64,000 bases of DNA from Gaetbulibacter sp. 4G1. GTDB taxonomy: Bacteria > Bacteroidota > Bacteroidia > Flavobacteriales > Flavobacteriaceae. Each line of letters opens with the position of its first letter. Position 1 is the first letter of the stretch. The stretch is from NCBI RefSeq assembly GCF_002741945.1, contig NZ_MDVN01000020.1, forward strand, positions 248,001-312,000, given 5' to 3'. Position numbers and translations under genes: made by a program. Under the pieces are notes generated by a model, which did not search any database, was not told where the DNA came from, and saw only the letters and a list, made by a program, of their open reading frames with translations. Shown here in pieces: positions 45,245 to 54,407 of this stretch.

Positions 45245-45931
45245 TTATTCTTTATCAAATAAAGCTTTATGAATAAAACCTGCAACAATTGCTCCTGCTA
45301 TTGGTGCAACCCAGAATAGCCAAAGTTGACTAGTAAATTCGCCCCCTGCAAATAATGCTTGACTTGTAGAACGTGCTGGGTTTACCGATGTATTTGTAAT
45401 AGGAATACTTATCAAATGAATTAAAGTTAAACCCAATCCAATAGCTATTGGTGCGAAACCTTTAGGCGCTCTTGCGTTAGTACTTCCTAAAATTATTAAT
45501 AAGAAAAATGCGGTTAATAAAAATTCGGCAATTAATGCAGCTGTCATCGAATAACCATCTGGTGATAAATCGCCATAACCATTAGCAGCAAAACCACCAA
45601 TACTTACAAAATCTGCTTTATTAGTTAATATTAAATATAAAGCTCCGGCTGCAACAACAGCTCCAATTAATTGAGCTACTATATAGCCTACTAAATTTTT
45701 AGCTTCGAATTTACCGCCAGCCCACAAACCTAGAGAAACTGCTGGGTTAAAATGTCCGCCAGAAATATGTCCAACAGCATAAGCCATAGTTAAAACTGTA
45801 AGTCCAAAAGCCAATGCTACGCCTACAAACCCAATTCCAAGATCAGGAAAACCTGCTGCAAAAACAGCACTACCACAACCTCCAAAAACAAGCCAAAAAG
45901 TTCCAAAAAACTCTGCAAATAATTTTTTCAT
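45245..45931 (-). CDS. aqpZ: Aquaporin Z-type water channel
   Basis: 228-residue MIP family channel with six membrane helices and both NPA motifs: HFNPAVSLG (after GHISGG) and [12 protein letters not shown]. Features of water-selective rather than glycerol channels are present, including the Arg right after the second NPA and the [23 protein letters not shown] segment seen in AqpZ. It resides in the inner membrane and equilibrates water during osmotic change. Confidence 0.92.
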   Translation of the reverse strand: MKKLFAEFFGTFWLVFGGCGSAVFAAGFPDLGIGFVGVALAFGLTVLTMAYAVGHISGGHFNPAVSLGLWAGGKFEAKNLVGYIVAQLIGAVVAAGALYLILTNKADFVSIGGFAANGYGDLSPDGYSMTAALIAEFLLTAFFLLIILGSTNARAPKGFAPIAIGLGLTLIHLISIPITNTSVNPARSTSQALFAGGEFTSQLWLFWVAPIAGAIVAGFIHKALFDKE

Positions 45932-46038
45932 AATTAAATAATTTTAATTGGTTAGATGTTTAATATACAAATTAATGGTTAGACACTAAAAAGTAATAAT
46001 GTCACATTAAACGCTTTAATAATTAGGTTTAAAAGCAT

Positions 46039-46046
46039 TATCTTTG
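46039..46046 (+). promoter_or_regulatory. -7 box of the small membrane protein gene
   Basis: TATCTTTG fits TAnnTTTG, 20 bases before ATG 46066. Confidence 0.55.
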
Positions 46047-46065
46047 CACCAAATCATTTACACAC

Positions 46066-46269
46066 ATGAAACTTCTTTTAATTACCATAGTTTTATTAGG
46101 GCTAGGAATTGCTGGAATTGCTATTAAAATTTGGGCAAAAAAAGACGGCAAATTTGCTGGAACTTGCGCAAGTCAAAACCCTATGTTAAATAAAGATGGT
46201 GAAGCTTGTGGTTTTTGCGGAAAAACACCTGATCAATATAAAGACTGTAACGAACCTCAACATTCCTAA
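46066..46269 (+). CDS. Small membrane-anchored protein with conserved cysteines
   Basis: 67-residue protein with one N-terminal membrane helix (about 3-22) and a short outer or periplasmic tail holding four cysteines (TCASQ, EACGFCGK, DCNEP) around a CxxC. It looks conserved and flavobacterium-specific; metal or Fe-S binding is possible, function unknown. It starts behind a good promoter and is followed after six bases by the glycosyltransferase gene. Confidence 0.65.
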   Translation: MKLLLITIVLLGLGIAGIAIKIWAKKDGKFAGTCASQNPMLNKDGEACGFCGKTPDQYKDCNEPQHS

Positions 46270-46275
46270 TCATTT

Positions 46276-47388
46276 ATGGGTTTACTTGATTATATTTTCT
46301 ACACATTTATTGTTGTAGTTTTTTTTCAAGTTATTTATTATTTATTTTTTTTAGGGCAATTTTCTTTTTTTAATCAAAAACATAAATCACCAAAAAAGTT
46401 AGATGTTTCTGTTATTATCTGTGCAAAAAATGAAGCAGAGAATCTAAAACAGTTTTTACCTTCAATTATATCTCAAGATTATTCAAACTTTGAAGTAGTA
46501 CTGATTAATGACGCTTCACATGATGGCACGCTTGAAGTTATGGAGGCTTTTTCATCACAGCATTCTAACATAAAGATAGTAGACGTTAAAAACAATGAAG
46601 CCTTTTGGGGTAATAAAAAATATGCCATAACGCTTGGCATAAAGGCTGCAAAATACAATCATTTATTATTTACTGATGCCGATTGCAAACCCGTTTCAAA
46701 GCATTGGATTACCGAAATGTGTTCTCACTTCACAACTAATAAAACCATTGTTTTAGGTTACGGAGCTTATTCAAAAATTAAAAACTCTCTACTAAATAAA
46801 ATTATTCGTTTTGAAACCTTAATTACTGCTGTTCAATACTTTTCGTTTGCCAGAATAGGTATACCATATATGGGTGTTGGTAGAAATTTAGCATATACCA
46901 AAGCTGAGTTTTTTAACGCGCGAGGGTTTATGAGTCATATGAAAATTCGTTCTGGCGATGATGATTTGTTTGTAAATGAAACTGCTAATAAAAGTAACAT
47001 TCAAATTTGTTTTTCAAAAGATAGTTTCACAAAATCTATTGCTGAAAAAACATTTAAGAAATGGTTTAAACAAAAAAGGCGACACATTTCAACAGCTAAA
47101 TTTTATAAGTTAAAGCATAAAATCTTATTAACTTTAATTTATGTTTTAAACTTTCTGTTTTGGTTTTTAGCTATAACATTATTTGTTATTCAATTTAAAT
47201 GGCAAATTGTAATTTTTATATTTTTAATACGATTAATCATCCAAACAGTGGTAATTGGACTTTCTGCTAAAAAATTAGATGAAAAAGATTTAATATTCTT
47301 TCTTCCTTTTTTAGAAATATTTTTAATTATTGCACAATTAACTATCTTTATAAATAATCTTATTTCAAAACCTAACCATTGGAAATAG
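46276..47388 (+). CDS. Family 2 glycosyltransferase, membrane-bound
   Basis: 370-residue enzyme with the GT-A fold. VSVIICAKNEAENL starts the nucleotide-sugar domain, LINDASHDGTLEVM and TDADCKPVS hold the DxD metal site, and the acceptor side has SGDDDLFVNETA and KQKRRH (a Q-x-x-RR-like processive motif). A membrane helix lies at the N-terminus (5-27), with two or three more after residue 285. It probably adds a sugar to a lipid-linked or surface polysaccharide. Its end overlaps the next sigma gene by ten bases. Confidence 0.87.
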   Translation: MGLLDYIFYTFIVVVFFQVIYYLFFLGQFSFFNQKHKSPKKLDVSVIICAKNEAENLKQFLPSIISQDYSNFEVVLINDASHDGTLEVMEAFSSQHSNIKIVDVKNNEAFWGNKKYAITLGIKAAKYNHLLFTDADCKPVSKHWITEMCSHFTTNKTIVLGYGAYSKIKNSLLNKIIRFETLITAVQYFSFARIGIPYMGVGRNLAYTKAEFFNARGFMSHMKIRSGDDDLFVNETANKSNIQICFSKDSFTKSIAEKTFKKWFKQKRRHISTAKFYKLKHKILLTLIYVLNFLFWFLAITLFVIQFKWQIVIFIFLIRLIIQTVVIGLSAKKLDEKDLIFFLPFLEIFLIIAQLTIFINNLISKPNHWK

Positions 47389-47930
47389 AGGAAGCAATTA
47401 AGCGTGCCAAAAAAAACGATCAAAAAGCATTTAATTATTTATTGGATGTATTTTGGGATAACGTTTATGGTTTTCAACTAAAACGTACTCAAAATGAAAA
47501 TGATGCCGAAGATATAACCATCCAAACATTTTCAAGAGCTTTTGACAAAATTGAAACTTTTAATGATGCATACAAGTTTAAAACTTGGTTAATTACCATT
47601 TCAAAAAATATTCATATTGATTTACTGAGAAAAGAAAAAAATTCTATTTCCCAAGTTATATCAAAAGATGATAGAGATGCATTTCAAGTTTTAGATGAAT
47701 CTCCTTCTCCTGAAGACAAACTTATTACCGAACAACATTTAGCTAAACTACTTCGAGATATTAAACAATTAAAATCTCATTATCAAGAAGTTATAAACTT
47801 AAGATATTTTCAAGAATTAAGTTACAAAGAAATTTCAGCAGAATTAAAAGAGCCTATAAACAATGTTAAAGTAAAGCTTTTACGTGCCAAAAAACTATTG
47901 GCTGAAATTATTAATGAGACTAATGATTAG
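47379..47930 (+). CDS. Sigma-70 family RNA polymerase sigma factor (ECF-like)
   Basis: 183-residue factor. Region 2 is seen in YGFQLKRTQNENDAEDITIQTFSRAFDKIETF and FKTWLITISKNIHIDLLRK, region 4 in YQEVINLRYFQELSYKEISAELKEPINNVKVKLLRAKKLL. The start is TTG at 47379 inside the end of the glycosyltransferase gene. No anti-sigma gene is adjacent, unlike the sigma factor at 43837; instead an Nramp transporter overlaps its end by eight bases, suggesting coupling. Confidence 0.85.
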   Translation: MEIEEAIKRAKKNDQKAFNYLLDVFWDNVYGFQLKRTQNENDAEDITIQTFSRAFDKIETFNDAYKFKTWLITISKNIHIDLLRKEKNSISQVISKDDRDAFQVLDESPSPEDKLITEQHLAKLLRDIKQLKSHYQEVINLRYFQELSYKEISAELKEPINNVKVKLLRAKKLLAEIINETND

Positions 47931-49143
47931 CAAGTTAAAAAATCTTGGTCCAGGATTACTATTTGCAGGTGCTGCCATTGGTGTTTCACATTTAGTACAG
48001 TCTACTCGCGCAGGTGCAGATTTTGGTTTGGGCCTATTATGGGCATTACTATTAATAAATTTATTTAAATATCCATTTTTTCAATTTGGCCCAAGGTATG
48101 CGTCAGCTACTGGAGAAAGCCTTTTAGATGGTTACAAAAAATTAGGAAAGGGCGTTTTAGTTATTTACTATATTATAACTTTTGCAACAATGTTTACAAT
48201 TCAAACTGCTGTAACCATTGTAACTGCAGGTTTAGCCTCGTCTCTATTTGGAGATTTTATTAGTATTGAACTATGGACAGTTATTATTATAATTATTTGT
48301 TTAAGCCTACTCATTGTTGGAAAATATAAATTATTAGATAACCTTATGAAGGTTATAATTATAGTATTAACCATTACTACAGTATTAGCAGTAAGTTTAG
48401 CAGTAATTAATAATACAGAACCAGTTAGTTTTTACCAAATACTTCCAGATAATAGTGTAGAAATTGCATTTTTAATAGCCTTTATGGGTTGGATGCCAGC
48501 GCCATTAGATATTTCTGTAATTAACTCTCTTTGGGTTGTAGAAAAGAAAAAAAACCTTAAAGCATTTAATCCTAAAAATGCAATATTTGATTTTAATGTT
48601 GGCTATATTAGTACTATTGTATTAGGTATTGGTTTTTTACTATTAGGCGCTTTAGTAATGTTTAACAGCGGAGAATCTTTTAGTAATTCAGCAGGTAAAT
48701 TTTCTAGTCAATTAATAAACATGTACAAAACTAGTTTAGGTAATTGGAGTTGGGCATATCTAATTATTGGTATTGCTGCTTTTACAACTATGTTTAGCAC
48801 TACTTTAACAACACTAGATGCTACTCCAAGAGCCATGGCTAAAACAACAAAATTGTTATTTAATAAAGCCTCAAAATTTAATTATACTTTTTGGATTGGA
48901 TTATTATCAATTGGTACTATAGGTATTTTTATTTTTTTAGCTTCAGAAATGGGTTTACTTATTAAAATAGCTACTATACTATCATTTTTAACAGCACCAT
49001 TCTTTGCTATAGTAAATTATATTTTAGTTTCTAGTAAACACACTCCAAAAGCATGGCAACCATCTAAACTAATGCATATTTTAAGTTGGTTAGGAATTAC
49101 ATTTTTAATAGGTTTTAGTGTTTGGTTTCTAACTACTTTATAA
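47923..49143 (+). CDS. Nramp-type divalent metal transporter
   Basis: 406-residue polytopic membrane protein (about 11 helices). The start is set at ATG 47923 (MISKLKNLGPGLLFAGAAIGVSHL), which is the usual opening. The first helix lacks the DPGN metal motif of canonical Nramp and has AGAAIGVSHLVQSTRAGAD instead, as in the divergent group of Nramp-like proteins common in Bacteroidota. Its substrate may therefore not be Mn or Fe. A middle helix reads FMGWMPAPLD. It overlaps the sigma gene, and lipA follows from its own promoter. Confidence 0.82.
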   Translation: MISKLKNLGPGLLFAGAAIGVSHLVQSTRAGADFGLGLLWALLLINLFKYPFFQFGPRYASATGESLLDGYKKLGKGVLVIYYIITFATMFTIQTAVTIVTAGLASSLFGDFISIELWTVIIIIICLSLLIVGKYKLLDNLMKVIIIVLTITTVLAVSLAVINNTEPVSFYQILPDNSVEIAFLIAFMGWMPAPLDISVINSLWVVEKKKNLKAFNPKNAIFDFNVGYISTIVLGIGFLLLGALVMFNSGESFSNSAGKFSSQLINMYKTSLGNWSWAYLIIGIAAFTTMFSTTLTTLDATPRAMAKTTKLLFNKASKFNYTFWIGLLSIGTIGIFIFLASEMGLLIKIATILSFLTAPFFAIVNYILVSSKHTPKAWQPSKLMHILSWLGITFLIGFSVWFLTTL

Positions 49144-49166
49144 AGTTATTTTAATAGAATACTTTG

Positions 49167-49174
49167 TATCTTTG
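49167..49174 (+). promoter_or_regulatory. -7 box of lipA
   Basis: TATCTTTG fits TAnnTTTG, 23 bases before ATG 49197. Confidence 0.55.
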
Positions 49175-49196
49175 TGCTTTTGAAATTTGATACTAA

Positions 49197-50075
49197 ATGA
49201 ATACAGATACAGCTTCAAATATATTACCAGAACGTCAAGCTAAACCAAAGTGGCTTCGTGTAAAACTTCCAACAGGGAAAAAATATACCGAGCTTAGAGG
49301 TTTAGTAGATAAATATAAATTAAATACCATTTGCACTTCTGGAAGTTGTCCAAATATGGGAGAATGCTGGGGAGAAGGCACCGCTACATTTATGATTTTA
49401 GGTAATATTTGCACACGCTCATGCGGATTTTGTGGTGTAAAAACAGGAAGACCTGAGACTGTAGATTGGGATGAGCCTGAAAAAGTAGCACGTTCAATTA
49501 AAATAATGAAAATTAAACATGCCGTTTTAACTAGTGTTGATAGAGACGATTTAAAAGATATGGGCAGTATTATGTGGGCAGAAACTGTAAAAGCTGTTCG
49601 TAGAATGAATACTGAAACAACTTTAGAAACTTTAATACCCGATTTTCAAGGTATTGAGCAGCATATTGATAGAATTATAGATGTTGCTCCAGAAGTCGTT
49701 TCTCATAATATTGAAACCGTTAGACGTCTAACTCGAGAAGTACGCATACAAGCAAAATATGATAGAAGTTTAGGTGTTTTAAAATATTTAAAGTCTCAAG
49801 GGCAACGTAGAACAAAATCTGGCATTATGTTAGGTTTAGGTGAGACCAGAGAAGAAGTTATTGAAACGCTACATGATTTGAAAGCGAATGATGTTGACGT
49901 AGTCACTATCGGGCAGTACCTACAGCCTAGTAAAAAGCATCTTCCAGTTAAACAGTTTATAAACCCAGATCAGTTTAAAGAGTTCGAGGAAATTGGTTTA
50001 GAACTAGGATTTCGTCATGTAGAAAGTAGTGCTTTAGTTCGTTCTTCTTATAGAGCTCAAAAACACATTCTTTAA
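49197..50075 (+). CDS. lipA: Lipoyl synthase
   Basis: 292-residue radical SAM enzyme that inserts two sulfurs into octanoyl groups to make lipoyl cofactors for pyruvate and 2-oxoglutarate dehydrogenases. Both clusters are visible: auxiliary cluster cysteines 46, 51 and 57 ([12 protein letters not shown]), radical SAM cysteines 72, 76 and 79 (CTRSCGFC), and the C-terminal RSSYRA serine that ligates the auxiliary cluster. The length is normal. The gap gene follows after two bases. Confidence 0.95.
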   Translation: MNTDTASNILPERQAKPKWLRVKLPTGKKYTELRGLVDKYKLNTICTSGSCPNMGECWGEGTATFMILGNICTRSCGFCGVKTGRPETVDWDEPEKVARSIKIMKIKHAVLTSVDRDDLKDMGSIMWAETVKAVRRMNTETTLETLIPDFQGIEQHIDRIIDVAPEVVSHNIETVRRLTREVRIQAKYDRSLGVLKYLKSQGQRRTKSGIMLGLGETREEVIETLHDLKANDVDVVTIGQYLQPSKKHLPVKQFINPDQFKEFEEIGLELGFRHVESSALVRSSYRAQKHIL

Positions 50076-50077
50076 TT

Positions 50078-51094
50078 ATGATTAGAGTTGCCATTAACGG
50101 TTTTGGAAGAATTGGCAGGCGTGTTTTTAACTTACTACAAGATTATAAAAACATACAAGTTGTTGCTATAAATGATTTAGCCGATACTAAAACTTTGAGC
50201 CATTTACTTAAGTACGACAGTGTACATGGAATATTTAATGGCAAAATTACATGCGATGATAATCATATTATATTAGATGATGAAAAGATTATTCTATTAA
50301 ATAATAATCATCCTAAAAATATAGATTGGACCCCTTTTAATATAGATTTTGTAATAGAAGCTTCAGGAAAGTTTAAAACTACTCAAGATTTACAATATCA
50401 CATTAATAATGGCGCTAAACGAGTTATTTTAAGTGTACCTCCAATTGAAGACGATATTAAAACTATTGTTTTAGGAGTTAATGACAATATTATTGATGGT
50501 ACAGAGACTATTATCTCTAATGCATCTTGCACCACAAACAATGCAGCTCCAATGATTGATATCGTCAATAAGCTTTGTGGTATTAATCAGGCCTATATTA
50601 CTACGGTCCATTCTTATACTACAGATCAAAGCCTACACGACCAACCTCATAGAGATTTACGTCGTGCCAGAGCTGCAAGCCAATCTATAGTACCAACTAC
50701 AACCGGAGCCGCAAAAGCATTAACAAAAATTTTTCCAGAACTTGCCAATGTAATTGGGGGTTGTGGTATTAGAGTACCTGTTATTAATGGATCATTAACA
50801 GATATTACGTTTAATGTAAAAAAAGAAGTTACTATTGAAAACATAAACAATGCATTCAAAGATGCGTCAAAGAATCAATACAAAGGCGTTTTAGAATATA
50901 CCGAAGATCCAATAGTTTCAGTAGATATTGTAGGAAACACTCATTCTTGTATCTTTGATTCTCAAATGACTTCTGTAATAGGAAACATGGTAAAAATAAT
51001 AGGTTGGTACGATAATGAAACCGGTTATTCTAAAAGAATAATTGAATTAATATGCAATTTATCGGAAAAAAATGCACTTTTATCGATAAAATAA
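50078..51094 (+). CDS. gap: Glyceraldehyde-3-phosphate dehydrogenase, type I
   Basis: 338-residue NAD-dependent enzyme of glycolysis. INGFGRIGRRVFN is the NAD-binding start, catalytic Cys151 is in SNASCTTN, the catalytic His in TTVHSYTTDQSLHDQPH, and RARAASQSIVPTTTGAAKA with WYDNETGYS complete the family. The position next to lipA rather than other glycolytic genes is unusual, so it may be one of several copies; this cannot be judged from one window. Confidence 0.94.
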   Translation: MIRVAINGFGRIGRRVFNLLQDYKNIQVVAINDLADTKTLSHLLKYDSVHGIFNGKITCDDNHIILDDEKIILLNNNHPKNIDWTPFNIDFVIEASGKFKTTQDLQYHINNGAKRVILSVPPIEDDIKTIVLGVNDNIIDGTETIISNASCTTNNAAPMIDIVNKLCGINQAYITTVHSYTTDQSLHDQPHRDLRRARAASQSIVPTTTGAAKALTKIFPELANVIGGCGIRVPVINGSLTDITFNVKKEVTIENINNAFKDASKNQYKGVLEYTEDPIVSVDIVGNTHSCIFDSQMTSVIGNMVKIIGWYDNETGYSKRIIELICNLSEKNALLSIK

Positions 51095-51095
51095 T

Positions 51096-51103
51096 TATAT
51101 TTG
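51096..51103 (+). promoter_or_regulatory. -7 box of the hybrid kinase gene
   Basis: TATATTTG fits TAnnTTTG, just behind the gap stop and 20 bases before ATG 51123. Confidence 0.5.
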
Positions 51104-51122
51104 TCGAGAATATAAAATATAA

Positions 51123-53360
51123 ATGCCCCAGATAAAGGTCTACATATATGCAATTTTAATGTTATTGAGCTACAGTTTGTATGCTCAAAACACAGTTGAG
51201 AACGATCCTGAAGTCATTCAAAACAACATTGACTATCGTATTACTCAAGCTAAATCCGATATAGAGAATTACGACTATTACGAAGCTCAAAAGAAGCTAG
51301 ATGAGGCTTTAGAGATTGCTAAAAAAACAAATTACAAAAAAAGCGAAGGTATTATTTATTCAATGAAAGCCGAATTGCTGCTGGTTATTGAAAAAGAGGA
51401 GAATGCTATAAAATCTATAATTAAAGCTATAGAAATACAAAGCATAACTAACGATAATATAAATATTGGTAAGTCTCGCAAAATTTATGGAGATATTTAC
51501 CTTAGTAAAAAAGATTACTACCAAGCTTTAGATCAATACACCGCAGCTAAAACAAAGTTTCAAGAGGAAGAATTAAATGAAAATTTAAGTGACGTTCTAC
51601 TTTGTGAAGGTAAAGCTTATATGAGTTTAAATAACTTCAGAAAAGCTAGGGTGCATAACGAACAAGCCATTGCTTTAGCAAAAAGACATAACTACCTAAA
51701 AACACAAAGTAACGGGTTAGTAAATCACGGTAAAATTTACAGCATCTTAGGCGATAATGAAAAAGCATTAGAATTTGCAAGCGAAGGTGTTCAAATTGCA
51801 AAAGAAAACAATTTTGCAAATATTTTAAATGAAGGCTATTTAATTTTAAGCGAGATTAACCAAAATGTTGGAGACTATAAGCTTTCAAATGATTACTTAA
51901 AAGCACATATTAAAATATCAGATTCTCTTAGAGCTGTTAAACATGCTCATTTATCACCAGAAAAGCAAATTGAATTTTTGATGACTGATAAAATTGAGGA
52001 AAACAAAAAACAAGCTGAAGAGCTACAAGAAGCTAATAACAAAAATGATTTAAGTACTTTAATATCTATTTTAAGTGTTGCATTAATAACCATTTTATCT
52101 TTATTAACATTATCACTTTATAAAAACAATAACATAAGGTTAAAAACCAATAATATGCTCCATAAAAAAAATGGAGAACTTATTATTGCTAAAGAAAAAG
52201 CAGAATTAGCATCAAAAACTAAAGCTAACTTTTTATCAACGGTTACTCACGAGTTAAGAACACCATTATATGCTGTAACTGGTTTAAGTAATATGTTATT
52301 GGAAGAAAACCCAAAACCGGAACAAATTCAGCATTTAAAATCGCTAAAGTTTTCTGGTGATTACCTTTTAACTTTTATAAATGACATCCTTCAAATTAAC
52401 AAAATTGAAGCTAATAAAGTTGAAATTGAACCTGAATCATTCAATCTTAAAAAGAAAATAACTAACATTGTTTTAGCTTTAGATAATTCGGCAAAAGACA
52501 ATAATATTCAAATCCATTTTGAGTATGATGCAGATTTACCTGAAAACTTCATTGCAGATCAATTAAAGATCTCTCAAATACTTATAAACTTAGTTGGTAA
52601 CTCTATTAAATTTACAAAAGATGGAGATATTTGGATTAGGGTTTATAAAATTGATCAAATAGACAATACTTACAGCCTTCGTTTTGAAGTTGAAGATAAT
52701 GGAATAGGTATTAGTCAAGAAAAGCAAGACAATATGTTTGAAAGCTTTTCTCAAGGCTCAATTCAAATTAACAGAAAATATGGAGGTACTGGTTTAGGCC
52801 TTTCCATTGTAAAAGGTTTAATTGAGATTTTAAAAGGAGATATTTATTTAAAAAGCGAATTAGGAAAAGGCACAACTTTTTATTTTGAAATTCCTTTAGA
52901 ATATACATCTGTTCAAGAAGCAAAAGAAAAAGTACCAACTTACTTTAGTGGTGATACTAGCGAGTTAGATTTAAATAATGTAAAGATTTTAGTTGTTGAA
53001 GACAACAAAATAAACCAAATGATTACTAAAAAGATTCTTACCAAAATGAATCTTAAATGTGATATTATTGATAATGGTGAAGATGCTGTAGAAATGATTA
53101 AAGCCAATGATTACAACATTATTTTAATGGATATTCATATGCCAGGAATTAGCGGTATTGAAGCCACAAAAATTGTAAGAAGCTTTGATAAAGAGCTAAC
53201 TATTTTTGCATTAACCGCAGTGACAATTGAAGATAAAATGCATGAGTTTGAAGAGGCTGGTTTTACTGATATAATTCCAAAACCATTTAAACAAGAAGAG
53301 TTTGAGAAAAAACTTTACAACGCTTTATCTTCAAAAAAGAACTCCTCTACTAGCGCTTAA
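51123..53360 (+). CDS. Hybrid histidine kinase with TPR sensor and receiver domain
   Basis: 745-residue signalling protein. A signal peptide (to about residue 22) is followed by an exported TPR-like region (about 35-280), one transmembrane helix (about 312-332), HisKA with His376 in STVTHELRTPLY, HATPase_c (INLVGNSIKF, GIGISQEKQ, GGTGLGLSIVKG) and a C-terminal receiver with Asp670 in ILMDIHMPG. It senses an envelope signal and phosphorylates its own receiver; no separate response regulator is adjacent. Its end overlaps the convergent lpxK by 11 bases. Confidence 0.9.
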   Translation: MPQIKVYIYAILMLLSYSLYAQNTVENDPEVIQNNIDYRITQAKSDIENYDYYEAQKKLDEALEIAKKTNYKKSEGIIYSMKAELLLVIEKEENAIKSIIKAIEIQSITNDNINIGKSRKIYGDIYLSKKDYYQALDQYTAAKTKFQEEELNENLSDVLLCEGKAYMSLNNFRKARVHNEQAIALAKRHNYLKTQSNGLVNHGKIYSILGDNEKALEFASEGVQIAKENNFANILNEGYLILSEINQNVGDYKLSNDYLKAHIKISDSLRAVKHAHLSPEKQIEFLMTDKIEENKKQAEELQEANNKNDLSTLISILSVALITILSLLTLSLYKNNNIRLKTNNMLHKKNGELIIAKEKAELASKTKANFLSTVTHELRTPLYAVTGLSNMLLEENPKPEQIQHLKSLKFSGDYLLTFINDILQINKIEANKVEIEPESFNLKKKITNIVLALDNSAKDNNIQIHFEYDADLPENFIADQLKISQILINLVGNSIKFTKDGDIWIRVYKIDQIDNTYSLRFEVEDNGIGISQEKQDNMFESFSQGSIQINRKYGGTGLGLSIVKGLIEILKGDIYLKSELGKGTTFYFEIPLEYTSVQEAKEKVPTYFSGDTSELDLNNVKILVVEDNKINQMITKKILTKMNLKCDIIDNGEDAVEMIKANDYNIILMDIHMPGISGIEATKIVRSFDKELTIFALTAVTIEDKMHEFEEAGFTDIIPKPFKQEEFEKKLYNALSSKKNSSTSA

Positions 53361-54354
53361 CAGCTTGCTTTATAATTTCATTAAACTTTAATGCATTATC
53401 TATAATCACAGTTATGGGTAAATAAAACAATTTCTCTTTTAACGATTCATATTGCTTTAAACGCATATAATCTTTTTCAGTAGTAACAATTAGTTCTTGC
53501 TTCTCTAATTTTAAAATATCTTCTTGCGAAAAATCATGATGATCTTTAAAATTTAAGTGCTCAAAGTTTAAATTTTTAGCTTCTAGAAAGTCAACTAAAG
53601 GTTTAGCATTTGCTATCCCAGTAACCAAAGTAAAGTTAGGTAAAGATTCAAGGTTTTTTGAAGAATCATTAGAAAAAACTTCATCTGCGTATGCAATAGA
53701 ACTAAAAAAGGTAAACTGATGATTTTGTAATTTTAACTTACTTAAAATAGCTACTTTTTCAGATTTACTCAAATCCTTAGGACATTTAGTAACTATAATA
53801 ACATTAGCTCGTTTCGCACCACTTCTTGGCTCTCGCAAATTACCCGTTGGCAACACAAAATCTTCAGTATAAATATTACCATAAGTCGTTAGCAAAATAT
53901 TAAAACCAGCCTTTACTTTTCTATGTTGAAATGCATCATCTAGCAAAATAACCTCGGGGTAATCTTCCAACCTTCTCAAAATATTAATTCCTTCGCTTCT
54001 ATTAGAATCTACAGCAACTTTAATATCATCTTTAAACTTGCTATAAAATTGAAACGGTTCATCACCTAAAACATCAACGGTTGTATTTTTATCTCCAATC
54101 TGGAATCCTTTGGATTTTCTTTTATACCCTCTACTTAAAGTAGCAACTTTAAAATCATCCTTAAGCAACCTAATTAAATACTCTATCGTAGGTGTTTTAC
54201 CAGTACCTCCAACACTTAAATTACCAACGCATATTACAGGAAAGTTATACGAAACAGATTTTTTAATTCCTAAGTCATATAATTTGTTTCGCAACCAAGT
54301 CACCAAATAATATATGGGAACAATAGGAAATAATATTTTTCTAATTAGCTTCAC
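53350..54354 (-). CDS. lpxK: Tetraacyldisaccharide 4'-kinase
   Basis: 334-residue membrane-associated kinase that phosphorylates the 4' position of the lipid A disaccharide precursor. The Walker A loop is VGNLSVGGTGKTP (about residues 43-55), preceded by an N-terminal hydrophobic anchor (8-25). LLDDAFQHRKV and TTEKDYMRL are family motifs. It confirms a Gram-negative outer membrane with lipid A. The plus-strand gene end overlaps it by 11 bases. Confidence 0.93.
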   Translation of the reverse strand: MKLIRKILFPIVPIYYLVTWLRNKLYDLGIKKSVSYNFPVICVGNLSVGGTGKTPTIEYLIRLLKDDFKVATLSRGYKRKSKGFQIGDKNTTVDVLGDEPFQFYSKFKDDIKVAVDSNRSEGINILRRLEDYPEVILLDDAFQHRKVKAGFNILLTTYGNIYTEDFVLPTGNLREPRSGAKRANVIIVTKCPKDLSKSEKVAILSKLKLQNHQFTFFSSIAYADEVFSNDSSKNLESLPNFTLVTGIANAKPLVDFLEAKNLNFEHLNFKDHHDFSQEDILKLEKQELIVTTEKDYMRLKQYESLKEKLFYLPITVIIDNALKFNEIIKQAVKR

Positions 54355-54374
54355 AGCTACGAAAATATAATATT

Positions 54375-54382
54375 TATATTTG
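54375..54382 (+). promoter_or_regulatory. -7 box of the Nif3-like gene
   Basis: TATATTTG fits TAnnTTTG, 26 bases before ATG 54408, in the divergent region with lpxK. Confidence 0.5.
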
Positions 54383-54407
54383 TTTTAAATCAATACCAAA
54401 AAATAAT

